Positions 23,111 to 33,389 of a stretch of DNA of 64,000 nt are shown piece by piece (position 1 is the stretch's first letter; every line of letters starts with the position of its first letter). The stretch is from NCBI RefSeq assembly GCF_963082655.1, contig NC_081553.1, positions 211,330,117 to 211,394,116 on the forward strand. Reading direction: 5' to 3'. The notes beneath the pieces are model-generated. The model was not told where the DNA came from, made no database searches, and saw nothing but the letters and a program-made list of their open reading frames with translations. This DNA is from Stomoxys calcitrans. Lineage: Eukaryota > Arthropoda > Insecta > Diptera > Muscidae. Position numbers and translations under genes: made by a program.

Positions 23111-25232
23111 TGCAAGAGGGCCTACTTTTAGATTTCTAGTTTTTTCCGTTTATAAAAATTTTTAGCTTTAAATGCAAATATATCCATTTTAGGTAACACA
23201 TTGAGTGGAAATATATATCACTGGTTAGTTATCTGTGGTCGATCCACAAAACAATCTGAAATTTTGAACTCAACTGAATTATGATTGCATTTTCTCTATG
23301 TTTTCCATTCACTGTGCGTAGTTAGGCCTACATTCGACCTTATCATTGTTGTTATGCCACAATGATCCATACAATTGATGTTATTACGACGAAACTTTGC
23401 TGTCGTTGATTTGTTTGCTATTTTATTGTTATGAAAAATTTTGTTAGCAATGTCATCAAGGTGAAATTGTTATTTAATAACTATTTTATTGTAAGAACAA
23501 AAATCACACACACTCCCATTCTCCCACGCTGATGACGAAGATGATTTATGGGACCCAAAAGAAATTCAAGATACATACTTAAGACTTGAGGGAATATCTC
23601 ACATATTAAGACAATGGAAAATAGGTGGATCTGTATGGAAGGGGTGTAGCAGTCATTTGAATGTTTTGGGAAAATATTTTTTATATAAAAAATCTTGTTT
23701 GTGGTAATTAACAAAAACAACAGAAAAGTCGTTAGGATAGACATACAGCACAATCTTTGATCAATATTGGAACAAAGATTTTAAAAAGTTTTATAAGAAT
23801 GTTTTCAAAGAACATATTTGAATTTGTTATTGGAAAAATTTCAAAATTCTAAAATATTTGATTCTTCTTCAAGTGTTTGTTAAAGTGCAATCCAGCGTTT
23901 TTCAATCTCTAAGTCAAAATTTCTATAAGGACCACTTAACAACAAATTAAAATCCCATGTGGCTGCTTTACTCCCTAATCCCTTAGGATTTACAACACTT
24001 TATAACAATGTATTGTATAGCACATTATATGGCATATTGCCATTTTCGCAACGAGAGAGAACCATATTCCCTTTATGAATTTTCGGTCAAGCCATAATTA
24101 ACGTCTTAACCATTTCAAGCATGCCAACCATACATGATGCAATTTGAAAACAATTGCTTATTAATTTTAATCCGCTGGCTTTTTATGGCAATTTCAATAG
24201 CCTTCTAAGCCGCTTAACACTTGTTGCCCTATTTCGTGTCTTGATGGTGTTGCCATGGCTCCTTTGTTATCAGTCCTTAATCCACAACACATGCTGTGTT
24301 CATTTCGTTAAGGTGGTATGTAAGGCAAGTGTTTTCCTTGGGATTTGCAGACTTCCTGTATGTAATGCTGATGCCATGGTTCAAGAGTAACATTCTTCTC
24401 TTGTCTTGGCATAGCCTATATCAGCCCTTTATTTTAGATTATACTCTTAACGGCTTTGCTTCTTCCGCCTTAATGTCGGCCATATTTGTTTGTGGTTACC
24501 TTATTGAGCTCTACTACATACTACAAACTGCTCTGTTTCGTTCCCAACTCTGTGTGTGGTGGCGTTGTTTATTCGTTGCCTATGTTTTCTGTTCTACTGC
24601 CATTTACAAAAAATAAAATAAACCAAATCTGTGGTAGCTTAATAACCATTTTCTCTGTGCTGTCGGTTGTTATTCATTTATTTCATGGCATGCATGTTTC
24701 TTGGCAAAGTCCATGTAATTTGGAAACCGACGCGCGCAACAATTCGTTGGATTTTGGTTCACATTGGCTTTTTATTTCCTTTGTATTGTACCTACCCAAC
24801 TTGTCTCTTCCCTATAACTCCCTTGTGGCAGTGGCCCATAGTCCATAGCTAAGGTTACCATCTATATGTGCTCTGTGGTGGTGTTGGGCAACGCCCGTTT
24901 CGATTTCCTTTTTTTTTTGGTTTTTTCATGTTCTTCATAAAGCTTATGATTCCTATACCACTACTGTGCCATACTACTCTAGGTGTAAGAGTGAGTTTTT
25001 ACAACACAGATTTGTTGAATAAATTTACGAGGCAGAAGAGGACCAGCAAAAACAAAGAAAAAATCTGCCTGCTTAAGTAAAGGTTTGGTTTTTTGCAATG
25101 CCTGCTAACCACACCTCCATTTGTGTCGCCGCCGTAATAATCGGTTCATATCTCTTTTCTACCATCTCCATAAAAAAAAAATAAAAACACAGTGGCTTGT
25201 TGATTACTCAAAATATGGTTGAGATTATGATA
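23111..25232. other. Unassigned 2.1-kb stretch bounded by a 26-bp direct repeat
   Basis: A 26-bp word containing CTTTAAATGCAAATATATCC occurs at 23166-23191 and identically at 25240-25265, with a one-mismatch copy at 25307-25332. Between them the sequence is moderately AT-rich with overlapping open frames at 24154-24852, rich in hydrophobic and aromatic residues; three frames on the same strand are open at once, which argues against coding. No transposon protein was recognised. Confidence 0.45.
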
Positions 25233-25679
25233 TTTTTAACTTTAAATGCAAATATATCCATTTTAAATGTACATTAGGGTGTAAGTAACTCAATTTTGGT
25301 CAAAAACTTTAAATGCACATATATCCATTTTTTAAAACGACTTGTTAGGTCGATCTTTTAAGTTTGTTTAAAAAAACGATTATTAAAAATCCTTTTTATA
25401 CGCCAACTGACAAAAAATAATATACACTTCAAGACTACGGATGCAAATGACTTATGAATTCCCTTATGTTGCATCATTTTGTATGGACCAACAAAACACA
25501 CAAATTGTTTAAATAGTAATCTACAACGGATTTTAAGCATGTTTGTCCAAGAAACCTTAGTTCTTTTATCAAAAATGAGCTGGACAATGCTGGACGAGGA
25601 TGTGTGGAACTATGATCTGAGCATATAACTCGGGACTCAGGATAATAGCTATTACGTCCGACGATAAAAGTTGAAATGA
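25233..25679. other. Short dispersed repeats and unassigned sequence
   Basis: Contains two of the three 26-bp-word copies (25240, 25307). The remainder to 25679 has no recognised element. A short - strand frame (25358-25540) shows no domain. Confidence 0.4.
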
Positions 25680-26960
25680 AAAAACAGGAATCCTTGGGAG
25701 GATGGGTTTTCGTTTTAGCGATGGACAGACAGGCAACATTGTTGCACGGGCGCCAGCAAAATATTATATAATATAAAAGATTACATTGTTTTCAACACTA
25801 AATTCTTCGATATGATGGCAACAGAGGCTGTTCGACAACATTGTTGCTGGGGCGTTAGTAAAATATTGTATAATATATTGGGTTGCTCAAAAAGTAATTG
25901 CGGATTTTTTAAAAGAAAGTAAATGCATTTTTAATAAAACTTAGAATGAACTTTAATCAAATATACTTTTTTACACTTTTTTCTAAAGCAAGCTAAAAGT
26001 AACAGCTGATAACTGACAGAAGAAAGAATGCAATTACAGAGTCACAAGCTGTGAAAAAATTTGTCAAAGCCGACTATATGAAAATTCCGCAATTACTTTT
26101 TGGGCAACCCAATAATATAAAAGGTTACATTGTTTTCAACTCTGAATTTTTCGACACGACGGCAACAGATACTCGTAGTCCTGGTAGAGCCAGTTCGAGC
26201 AGTATCGATATTGTGCTACCATACGTAGTTGATTTTTATTCTAGCGATTTTAGCGAAGATGGAGATCAATATTGTTGCACGGGCGCCAAGAGAAAGTTGT
26301 ATGATGGCATAAGTTACACTGTTTGCAACACTGGTTGTTTTGGGCACAACTACAACAGCTGGTCCTGATGGAGGCTATTCAAGCAGTATCGATATTGTTC
26401 TACCATACACAATCGATTCTCATGCCCTTTCTGTTTCTAAGGAAATCAGCAAACTGAATCCTGTTTGTACGAGGGCATAAGTTACACTGTTTGCAACAGT
26501 GGTTGTTTTGGAAACGACTGCAAGAGCTGTTCCTGGTGGGAAAGCATTCCGAGCAGTATCGATAATGGGTTACCATATGTAGTCGATTTTTATGCTTTCC
26601 AAACAATATCGATAATGGGTTACCATATGTAGTCGATTTTTATGCCCCATATGTTTATAAGGAAATCAACAGAGCGAATGCTTTCCTTTGACGATGATGA
26701 GTTTGGAAAAAAGGCTTACTTTGGACGGACGGACGGTTTTCTTCCTAAAGATGGACGCACAGACAAGCAACAGTGTTGCACGGGCACTAATAAACAATTT
26801 AATGATGGCGTTAGTTTGATTGTTTTCAAGACTGAGTGCTTGTGCATGAAGGCAACGATGGTCCTGGTGGGGGCTGTCCGAGTAGTATCGATACACATGT
26901 AGTCGATTTTTATGCCCCTAATGTTTATAAGGATATCAGCAGAGAGAACGCTGTTTAGAC
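25680..26960 (+). repeat. Degenerate long-period tandem repeat, split by a mariner MITE
   Basis: Two words alternate: GTTGCACGGGCGCCA (25743, 26276; variants at ~25843 and 26776) followed by an AT-rich ATTATATAATATAAAAG/ TTACATTGTTTTCAA block, and AGCAGTATCGATATTGTGCT followed by TAGTTGATTTTTA (26196, ~26371, ~26550, ~26880). Spacing is about 175-180 bp where regular. At 26550-26650 a ~40-bp piece of the second word is duplicated perfectly at 60-bp offset. Short open frames here are by-products. Confidence 0.7.
25878..26112. mobile_element. Mariner-type MITE, copy C (235 bp)
   Basis: TIRs start TTGGGTTGCTCAAAAAGTAA (one change from the other copies) and end TTTTTGGGCAACCCAA, with TA at 25876-25877 and 26113-26114. 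It is inserted in the AT-rich block of the surrounding repeat: removal rejoins TGTATAATATA to ATATAAAAGGTTACATTG, the sequence of an uninterrupted unit at ~25770. Confidence 0.92.
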
Positions 26961-27045
26961 TACTGCAACTTAATATACTACGTTGAATGACCCTTAAAAC
27001 TAAGGTCTTTGACCGGACGGAACGGAAACGAATATTTCGTGTGAC

Positions 27046-28674
27046 GACCTTGGAAAAGGGTAGTTTTAGTACCCTTAACCTAGGGAAAGGGTAGTTTTAA
27101 TACCCTTTACCTTGGGAAAGGGTAGTTTTAATACCCTTTACCTTGAGAAAGGGTAGTTTTAATACCCTTTACCTTGGGAAAGGGTAGTTTTAATACCCTT
27201 TACCTTGGGAAAGGGTAGTTTTAATACCCTTTACCTTGGGAAAGGGTAGTTTTAGTACCCTTTGCCTTGGAAAAGAGTAGTTTGAGTACCCTTTAACTTG
27301 GGAAAGGGTAGTTTTAGTATCCGTTACCTGGAGAATAGGTAGTTTTATTACCATTTACCTTAAGAAAAGGTAGTTTTAATGCTACTTAGGGTAGTCTTAG
27401 TACCCTTTACCTTGGAAAAGGGTAGTTTTAGCACCCGTTACCTTGGAAAAATGTAGTTTTAGTATCCTTTGCCTTGGGAAAGGGTAGTTTTAGTACCTTT
27501 TACCTTGGGAAAGGGTAGTTTTAGCACCCTTTACCTTGGGAAAGGTTAGTTTTAGCACACTTTACCATGGAAGGAGTAGTTTTTGTACCCTTTACCAATG
27601 GGAAAGGATAGTTTTAGTACGCTTTACCCTGGGAAAGGGAAGTTTTAGTTATCTTTACCTTGGAAAAGTATAGTTTCAGTACCCTTTACCTTAGGAAAGG
27701 GTAGTTTTAGTACCCTTTACCTTAGGAAAGTGTAGTTTTGGTACCCTTTACCTTGAAAAAGGGTATTTTGAGTACCCTTTAACTTGGGAAAGGGTAGTTT
27801 AAGTATCCGTTGCCTAGAGAATAGGTAGTTTTATTACCATTTTTACCTTAAGAAAAGGTAGTTTTAGTACTATTTACCTTGGAAGAGGGTAGTCTTAGTA
27901 CCCTTTATCTTGGAAAAGGGTAGTTTTAGTACCCTTTGCCTTGGGAAAGTGTAGTTTTAGTACCCCTTTGACTTGGAAAAGGGTAGTTTGAGTACACTTT
28001 ACCTTGAAAGGAGAAGTTTTTGTACCCTTTATTTTGGGAAGGGGTAGTTTTAGTACCCTTTACCATGGGAAAAGATAGTTTTAGTACCTTTTACCTTGGG
28101 AAAGGGTAGTTTTAGTACACTTTACCTTAGAAAGGGAAGTTTTAATAAACTTTACCTTCGGAAAGGGTAGTTGTAGAACCCCTTATCTTGGGAAGGGGTA
28201 GTTTTAGCACCATTTATCAGGGGAAAGTGTACCCTTTACCTTGGGAAGAATAGTTTTTGTACCCTTTACCCTAGGAAGGGGTAGTTTTAGTACCCTTTAC
28301 CATGGGAAAGGATAGTTTTGGTACCATTTACCTTGGAAAAGGGTAGTTTTAGCACCCTTTACCTTTGGAAAGGGTAGTTTTAGTACCCTTTGCCTTGGAA
28401 AAGGGTAGTTTTAACACACTTTACCTTGGGAAAGAGTATTTTTAGTACACTTTACCTTGGAAAGGAGTAGTTTTAGTATCTTTTGCCTCGGGAAAGGGTA
28501 GTTTTAGTACCCTTTACCTTGGGACAGAGTAGTTTTAACACCCATTACCTTGGGAAAGGGAATTTTTAGTACACTTTACCTTAGGAAGGTGTAGTTTAAG
28601 TACCCTTAACTATGGGAAGGGGTAGTTTTAGTACCGTTTACCTTGAGAAAGGGTAGTTTTAGTGACTTTTACCT
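27046..28674. repeat. 31-bp minisatellite with a self-complementary unit (~52 copies)
   Basis: Uniform 31-bp period across 1.63 kb. Each unit contains AAAGGGTA, then a 6-8-base loop GTTTTAG, then TACCCTTT, so every unit can form a hairpin on either strand; a CCTTGGG linker joins units. Units near 27100-27240 are nearly identical (GTTTTAATACCC variant), others drift with small changes, and arm changes are often not compensated. There is no spacer variation of CRISPR type and no coding frame. Confidence 0.96.
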
Positions 28675-28970
28675 TGCACTTAAATATTACTTTAAGTGCA
28701 AATATATTCAATGTTCATGTCTAATCTTAATTCGATCGACATGCCAAAACTCTAATTCAACTGGATTGGTATATAGAAGATATATAGATAAACCAACAAC
28801 CTTCACCAAATCTGTCCTAGTTCAGAAGATAAAAGAGGCAATGAAATTCAATTAAAAAGTGAAATCTTTTTTCATTAACGCATATCATCAACTGACTTTA
28901 CATAAAGTTAACAACAAGCCAAAAATCTTTTAATTAAAAAAAAAATGTGAAATCTTTTTCCATTAACGCA
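28675..28970. other. tRNA-flank duplication and short motif
   Basis: A near copy of CTTTAAATGCAAATATATCC occurs at ~28690. The words GTGAAATCTTTTTTCATTAA (~28859) and GTGAAATCTTTTTCCATTAA (~28947) form a tandem duplication of the 3' flank of the following tRNA gene; the second abuts the tRNA. Confidence 0.55.
28936..28945 (-). terminator. Poly-T polymerase III terminator of tRNA-Thr copy 1
   Basis: A run of ten A on the + strand, therefore T10 in the tRNA sense, beginning about 25 nt after the mature 3' end. It is the first run of four or more T after the gene. Confidence 0.7.
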
Positions 28971-29044
28971 AGGCCCCGGCGAGATTCGAACTCACGATCT
29001 CCTGTTTACTAGACAGGCGCTTTAACCAACTAAGCCACGGCGCC
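28971..29044 (-). tRNA. tRNA-Thr (anticodon AGU), copy 1
   Basis: Cloverleaf of 74 nt without intron, U73 included and CCA not encoded. The acceptor stem starts GGCGCCG, the D arm is GCTT...AAGC, the anticodon stem CCTGT/ACAGG encloses loop CTAGTAA, giving anticodon AGT (A34 expected to become inosine; reads ACU, ACC and ACA). The T arm is GTGAG-TTCGAAT-CTCGC. The internal promoter has box A TGGCTTAGTTGG and box B around GTTCGAATC. A G4-G69 mismatch interrupts the acceptor stem in this and all other copies. The RNA delivers threonine in cytosolic translation. The likely polymerase III stop is the T10 run (A-run 28936-28945), ~25 nt downstream. Confidence 0.97.
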
Positions 29045-29439
29045 ATGAAATCGGTCTTGACGAACGCCCATTATTTTTGACATAAATAAGGGATGCTTAG
29101 TTACTTATGCCAAGTGATGAATGATGACTTGCGAATTGTTTTTCGCTTCCATGGTACAAGTAACTGAAGCATCGATGACAATTACTAGGGAATTACATGG
29201 ATTTTATAGTGTGAAATTCACTTCTATGGCTACCATGTTATGTAGACCTTACATTGCACATTACAAGGCGTGTGTAAGACATTTTATAAGTAAACAAAGT
29301 AAAGAAAGTTTTTGCTGCGGTAATCATTCTTTACTCGCAATATTTGTGATAAGGAGAAGGCATACCTTTAAGCTTTGTTGGAGAACTTTTTGCATTTGTT
29401 AAACTTATCTCAAAACTGTTATAAAAACCATTTTATAAA
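29045..29439. other. Unassigned stretch between tRNA-Thr and LINE fragment
   Basis: A + strand frame at 29121-29402 (93 codons) shows no domain. The AT-rich 5' flank of the tRNA reads toward a CGTCAAGACC word. Nothing else was recognised. Confidence 0.4.
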
Positions 29440-29632
29440 ATCGAACTCGGAACAGCGAAACGATCGGTGGGACGGCAAAAATCCTATGGGAAGATCCGGA
29501 TCGTGAGAAGACGAGGCTATTACTGAAAGAATGTAAGAAGGTCAGTATAGCTTTCGGTTCCATAACGGGACACATGGGCCTACGAGCTCGCTTATGCAAA
29601 ATCGGTGCGGCAAGTGAACTTACTTAGGGGCG
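29440..29632 (+). mobile_element. LINE (non-LTR) C-terminal RNase H fragment
   Basis: The + strand frame reads DPDREKTRLLLKECKKVSIA then FGSITGHMGLRARLCKIGAA and stops just after SELT. This is the end of the RNase H domain (GHMGLRxRLxKxG is the characteristic block) of a non-LTR retrotransposon. Coding is uninterrupted for ~45 codons, with a shift upstream. It lies head-to-tail with, and opposite in strand to, the RT/RNase H fragment at 30060-30690, so the two come from different insertions or a rearranged one. Confidence 0.75.
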
Positions 29633-30059
29633 TGGTATGGAAAAAAAATTAAGGATTTTGTCGTCGTTGTAGACACATTTTTATGTTGAGGTCGCGATCC
29701 TCATCCAGCTCTTATAGATGAGCAAGCTCGTTCTGGTCCAAAAGACCGATCGCCGTGGAACAGGGTGACCATTGGTTATTTAAATGTGCCAATAACTAGT
29801 CTTGTCATATCGAGCAGGTGCCGCCCGGCCTCTCACTGAGACTTTCCGCTCGATACCGCCGATTGTCCGCGACTGCCGTTGCAGCTACTCCGCATGGAGC
29901 ATTCCACTATCTGCAACCTGTGGACACGCTAAGCTTCTCATGACGGCAATGAATACCACACAAATTGGAGCTCAATTTCCCAGCCTGTGTGGTGCTCGTC
30001 GTCCTCGCGTTAGCACCACACCACCTCACGCATTTCGTGACGCCCCGATCTAAGCCTGC
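29633..30059. other. GC-richer probable LINE-derived segment
   Basis: Base composition is distinctly richer in G and C than the neighbourhood (for example around 29800-30060). No domain is readable in either strand. It may be the untranslated part or 5' portion of one of the flanking LINE fragments. Confidence 0.35.
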
Positions 30060-30690
30060 AGGACCGGCAGTCTAAAACACATCTCAGTCCCTGGATTCTC
30101 AATGTAGACCCTCAGGCTCTCTTTGTTCTCCAGCTTTGATCCATCCGTGTAACATGATCTCCAAGATGGCAATACTAGGATTCCTTCAGTCCAAAACTGT
30201 GCCGCTGGCAGCAGTGTCTCACACTCGACTTCAAGTATCGTCTTAGGTATCCGATTGGAAACCTATTCCCTTCCTTACAGTTTTCTTATCGTCGCCTTGA
30301 TTATACCGCGATGGTATGAGCTGCTCCCATCCTCAATCCATTCTCCCATCCCCTTAAGCCCCTTAGTCGCAGTGGTTGCTTCACACTTAATCTGTATGTC
30401 AATAGGTCGGATATCTAGAATAGTCTCCAGTGCTCTAGAGGGCGTGGTCCTCATTGCTTCACCTATGCCATGTTCTCTGAACCTGTTCTATGGTCCTTAT
30501 GTTGCACTTTTTCTCAATAGCAGTCCACCAAACTACTGAGGCGTAAGTAAGTATTGGTCTAATCACGCTCCTGTAGAGCCAGTGGTCTAACCTGGGATTC
30601 AGGCCCCATTTTGAGCCTACGGCCCGTCTTTGATATCGCCGAGCCCCGAATACAATGCGAGACATAAAGGAACATTTTTAGAAACCGGGA
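30060..30690 (-). mobile_element. LINE (non-LTR) reverse transcriptase C-terminus and RNase H start
   Basis: - strand frames give, in order: WGLNPRLDHWLYRSVIRPIL then TYASVVWWTA (end of the RT domain), EQVQRT, GIGEAMRTTPSRALETILDI and RPIDIQIKCEAT (the connecting segment typical of the I/R1/LOA group), IPKTILEVECETLLPAA, and CYTDGSKLENKESLRVYIEN (RNase H with its DGSK motif), ending at FRLPVLQA. One or two frameshifts near 30460 break the frame; otherwise it is well preserved. The element is truncated at both ends, so the RT catalytic motifs are absent. Confidence 0.85.
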
Positions 30691-30975
30691 GATCTTTGAG
30701 ACCCTTAAGTACCATGGCATTTGAAGAAGTTTGGAATAAAAAAAAATATTGAAAAAAATATAGAAACCAATTAAAACCAAAAAAAAGCAAAAATTTAATG
30801 AAAAAAAATAAATTTTTTTTATAAATAAAATTTTTTTTATAAAAAAAAAAAAAAAATATTAAAAAAATTTGGAAACAATTTTTTTTTTGAAAAATTCTTT
30901 ATGAAACAAATTTGAAAAAAATTAAGGAAAAAATTAAAATTTTTTTTTTATAAAACTATTTTTTTGTGGTTTTTC
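30691..30975. other. Very AT-rich low-complexity stretch
   Basis: Long A and T runs (30738-30950) with the word AAAAAAATTTTTTTT. It has no features other than low complexity. Confidence 0.6.
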
Positions 30976-31275
30976 AAACATTTTAGCTCAAGATCATATT
31001 CAATGCTTTCTATTCAAAGAGTAACATAGCAAAGAACTTATAAAAGTCGGGCAAGTCTGTGCTGTCATCAAAACATTTTGAATGGGATGGTAGATCACGA
31101 TTTCTGATGTTCCATGTATCTTCACCAACAGCTTTGTCAGGCGCTCTACATACCCAACGACTATTGAGTACAGTGTAGAGCACCCTTTTTGAAAACAGCA
31201 CACATTTGCTTAACTTTTATAAGTTGTTTGGTACGCTATTCTTTGAATAAAAAGCATTGAATATGATCTCGAGCT
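30976..31275 (-). repeat. Dispersed copy of the ~260-bp repeat
   Basis: CTCAAGATCATATTCAATGC (~30988), GTTCCATGTATCTTCA (~31108) and ACATACCCAACGACTATTGA (~31148) occur in the same order as in the tandem copies at 33390-34110. On the - strand all copies share an open frame containing YSIVVGYVE, but I do not recognise it. Part of the repeat (TTCTATTCAAAGAGTAACAT) recurs inverted near 31225-31265. Confidence 0.65.
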
Positions 31276-32422
31276 GGAATATGTTCGAAAAATCAAAAAA
31301 AAAAAAAAAATTAACAAAAAAAATTTTAAAATTTTTTTCAAAAAAATTTTTTCCTTTATTTTTTTTAATTTGTTTTTTGAATATGATCACGAGGTGGAAT
31401 ATTTAATTTTTTTATTCTCTAAAATGAACGCAAGCAGAAAAATTTTTCGTTAAGTGAATAGCAGACCTTTATATATTTTTATATAAGCTAAAACTATCCG
31501 ATAAGACATATAAAAAAATTTCTATCAAATTTTTTAAGAAAAACAAATTTTCTAAGAAAAACAAATTTTGACGAACTTTTTTAGAAATTAAATTTTTATA
31601 AAAAATTTCACAAAAAAACTGTGAAAAAAGAAACTTAAAAATCAAGTTCTCAACAAAATTGTCTGAAAAATATTCATTTTTGACGGAGAAATCTTTGAAA
31701 ATTAATTTTTGAAAATATTTTCTTTGTGAATTAATTTTTGAAAAAATTTCGATACAATATGAAATCCGATTTTGACAAAATTTACAATAAAACGTAAAAA
31801 ATCCTATTAAAATTCATTGAAACTTTTAATTTAAATGAAATTTTGTCTGTTTGTGCTTTCTTTTTTCGGTCTTTAAATATTAAAATCAAATTTAATAAAA
31901 CTTTGTTGGATAAAAATGTTGGCAACATTTTTTAGGAAATTTAAATTTTTCCAAGATTTTTTTGATTTAAATAACTTTCGGCAAAATGTTCAATAAAATT
32001 TTGATATTGACGGAATTTTTTATGAAAATCTAATTTCTAAGTAAATTATAAAATTCGTATTTATTATTTTATTATCTAAAAATCTAAATATTTTAATGAA
32101 TTTTTAGTTGGACTTTTATACTTTCATTTCGGGTAAATTGTAATATAGCGCATAATTGTCAAATGCAAATGTATCATTTAGTAAAGTAAGCCACTTAAGA
32201 AACAATTCCTATACTGAGAAGCAAAGAGAAGCTGAGAAGCCACTTTAGAGACAATTCCTATACTGAGAAGCAAAATCACCTATTTTTGTATCATCAAATG
32301 CTGTTTAAGAATGTTTGGGATAGATTTTGTTGCCTTATGAAGCCTTTTTTCTTTCAAAATTTTAATCTCAAATTTTATTCCAGGACAACTCCTTTTCAGG
32401 CTCCTGATTTTTATTTGAGCAT
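31276..32422. other. AT-rich stretch with decayed ~30-bp-family units
   Basis: Words such as AAATTTTGACGAACTTTTTT, TTTTGACAAAATTTACAATA and AAATTTTGATATTGACGG recur at irregular spacing between 31500 and 32050, like the arrays at 6205-11045 but too decayed to count. A short direct duplication of AGACAATTCCTATACTGAGA lies near 32200-32270. Nothing coding. Confidence 0.5.
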
Positions 32423-32496
32423 AGGCCCCGGCGAGATTCGAACTCACGATCTCCTGTTTACTAGACAGGCGCTTTAACCAACTAAGCCACGGCGCC
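32423..32496 (-). tRNA. tRNA-Thr (anticodon AGU), copy 2
   Basis: Identical over all 74 nt to copy 1, including the G4-G69 mismatch, so both identity elements and internal promoter boxes are intact. The 5' flank in tRNA sense ends TTCGGTGGCCAGAT. The first T4 in the sense strand is far (A-run at 32356-32359, ~64 nt), so its primary transcript would have a long trailer unless weaker stops act. Flanks share no extended similarity with those of other copies. Confidence 0.96.
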
Positions 32497-32663
32497 ATCT
32501 GGCCACCGAAGTTAACAACTGCATATTGTTCTTAAAATACACTTTTACAAAAATTAATAAAAAAATAAATATATAAAAAAGTTGCATTTTTACAAGTCTT
32601 AAATAAAAAAATCACTTTTATCAAAAAAAAAAAAATTATTCTATGACGATCTCTTTTTCGTCT
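32497..32663. other. Short AT-rich spacer between tRNA-Thr copies 2 and 3
   Basis: AT-rich. The A13 run at 32623-32635 is the T-run terminator of the copy-3 tRNA, ~28 nt from its 3' end. Confidence 0.5.
32623..32635 (-). terminator. Poly-T polymerase III terminator of tRNA-Thr copy 3
   Basis: Thirteen A on the + strand give T13 in tRNA sense, about 28 nt after the mature end of copy 3. It is the first such run. Confidence 0.7.
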
Positions 32664-32737
32664 AGGCCCCGGCGAGATTCGAACTCACGATCTCCTGTTT
32701 ACTAGACAGGCGCTTTAACCAACTAAGCCACGGCGCC
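32664..32737 (-). tRNA. tRNA-Thr (anticodon AGU), copy 3
   Basis: Same 74 nt as copy 1. The 5' flank in tRNA sense reads CAACGGTGCGCACTGT immediately before G1; the AACGGT word also precedes copies 4 and 6 at nearly the same distance. It lies 168 bp from copy 2, same strand, the closest same-strand pair in the set. Confidence 0.96.
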
Positions 32738-33084
32738 ACAGTGCGCACCGTTGCCAATAGCCACACTTCGCCTAGCGAAGTGGTTATAATGGTAAGGTAT
32801 GACTTATTTTGAAATGTTTAGCAATGATAAAATATGTTTAAAGAATCATAACTAGAGAGTATTAACCCTGATACAATCAATAATTATGTGCTTTATATGA
32901 ATTTTTGGCAGTACAAATATATTCAACACAACAATACCTTGTGGTATAATTATCTCGAATTTAATCAATAAATAAAATTAAAAAAAATCCATAACTTTTT
33001 AGTTAATTGATAATGAAACAAAAAGAATTGATACAAAAAGAACTTTCACAATTCATTTTTCTTTATTCACATGATATTGTGGAT
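32738..33084. other. Spacer between tRNA-Thr copies 3 and 4
   Basis: AT-rich with no recognised element. An A5 run at 33035-33039 gives a T5 in tRNA sense ~45 nt after copy 4. A short duplication CTTCGCCTAGCGAAG near 32766 can form a small hairpin. Confidence 0.45.
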
Positions 33085-33158
33085 AGGCCCCGGCGAGATT
33101 CGAACTCACGATCTCCTGTTTACTAGACAGGCGCTTTAACCAACTAAGCCACGGCGCC
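33085..33158 (-). tRNA. tRNA-Thr (anticodon AGU), copy 4
   Basis: Same 74 nt as copy 1, with intact box A and box B. The 5' flank in tRNA sense ends TAACGGTATTCAAGT, with AACGGT 14 nt before G1. The likely terminator is the T5 at 33035-33039 (sense strand -). Confidence 0.96.
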
Positions 33159-33389
33159 ACTTGAATACCGTTACATTGGTAAAAGACAGGTACAGTGGGT
33201 CAGATAGAACAAAATCATAGGGATTTTTGACGAAATTAATTTGTATACAAATGTTAACAAAAAATATGATTTCGTACAAATATAAATTTCGTACAAATTT
33301 AATTTTCTTAGAAATTATCTTAAAACTTTCATAGCGTCAAAAAATTTTTCAAAACTTAAATTATTTTTTTTCGTAATTTTTTGAAAATA
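33159..33389. other. AT-rich spacer
   Basis: It carries repeated TTTCGTACAAAT and AAATTT words near 33270-33310 and no recognisable element. Confidence 0.45.

Noticed and set aside
24154..24852. Overlapping hydrophobic frames that could be membrane-protein exons
   Set aside because: Three frames of the same strand are open over the same segment and none shows a conserved motif or splice pattern; kept as unassigned.
26051..26368. 105-codon frame starting inside a MITE
   Set aside because: Its first third is the mariner MITE and the rest a degenerate tandem repeat.
27046..28674. Regular 31-bp repeats suggestive of a CRISPR array
   Set aside because: Units are contiguous with no unique spacers, and the DNA is from an animal.
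32286..32477. Short frames crossing the tRNA-Thr genes and ending in the same peptide (GEIRTHDLLFTRQAL) at several loci
   Set aside because: The shared peptide is the translated tRNA-Thr sequence on the antisense strand, repeated because the tRNA genes are identical.
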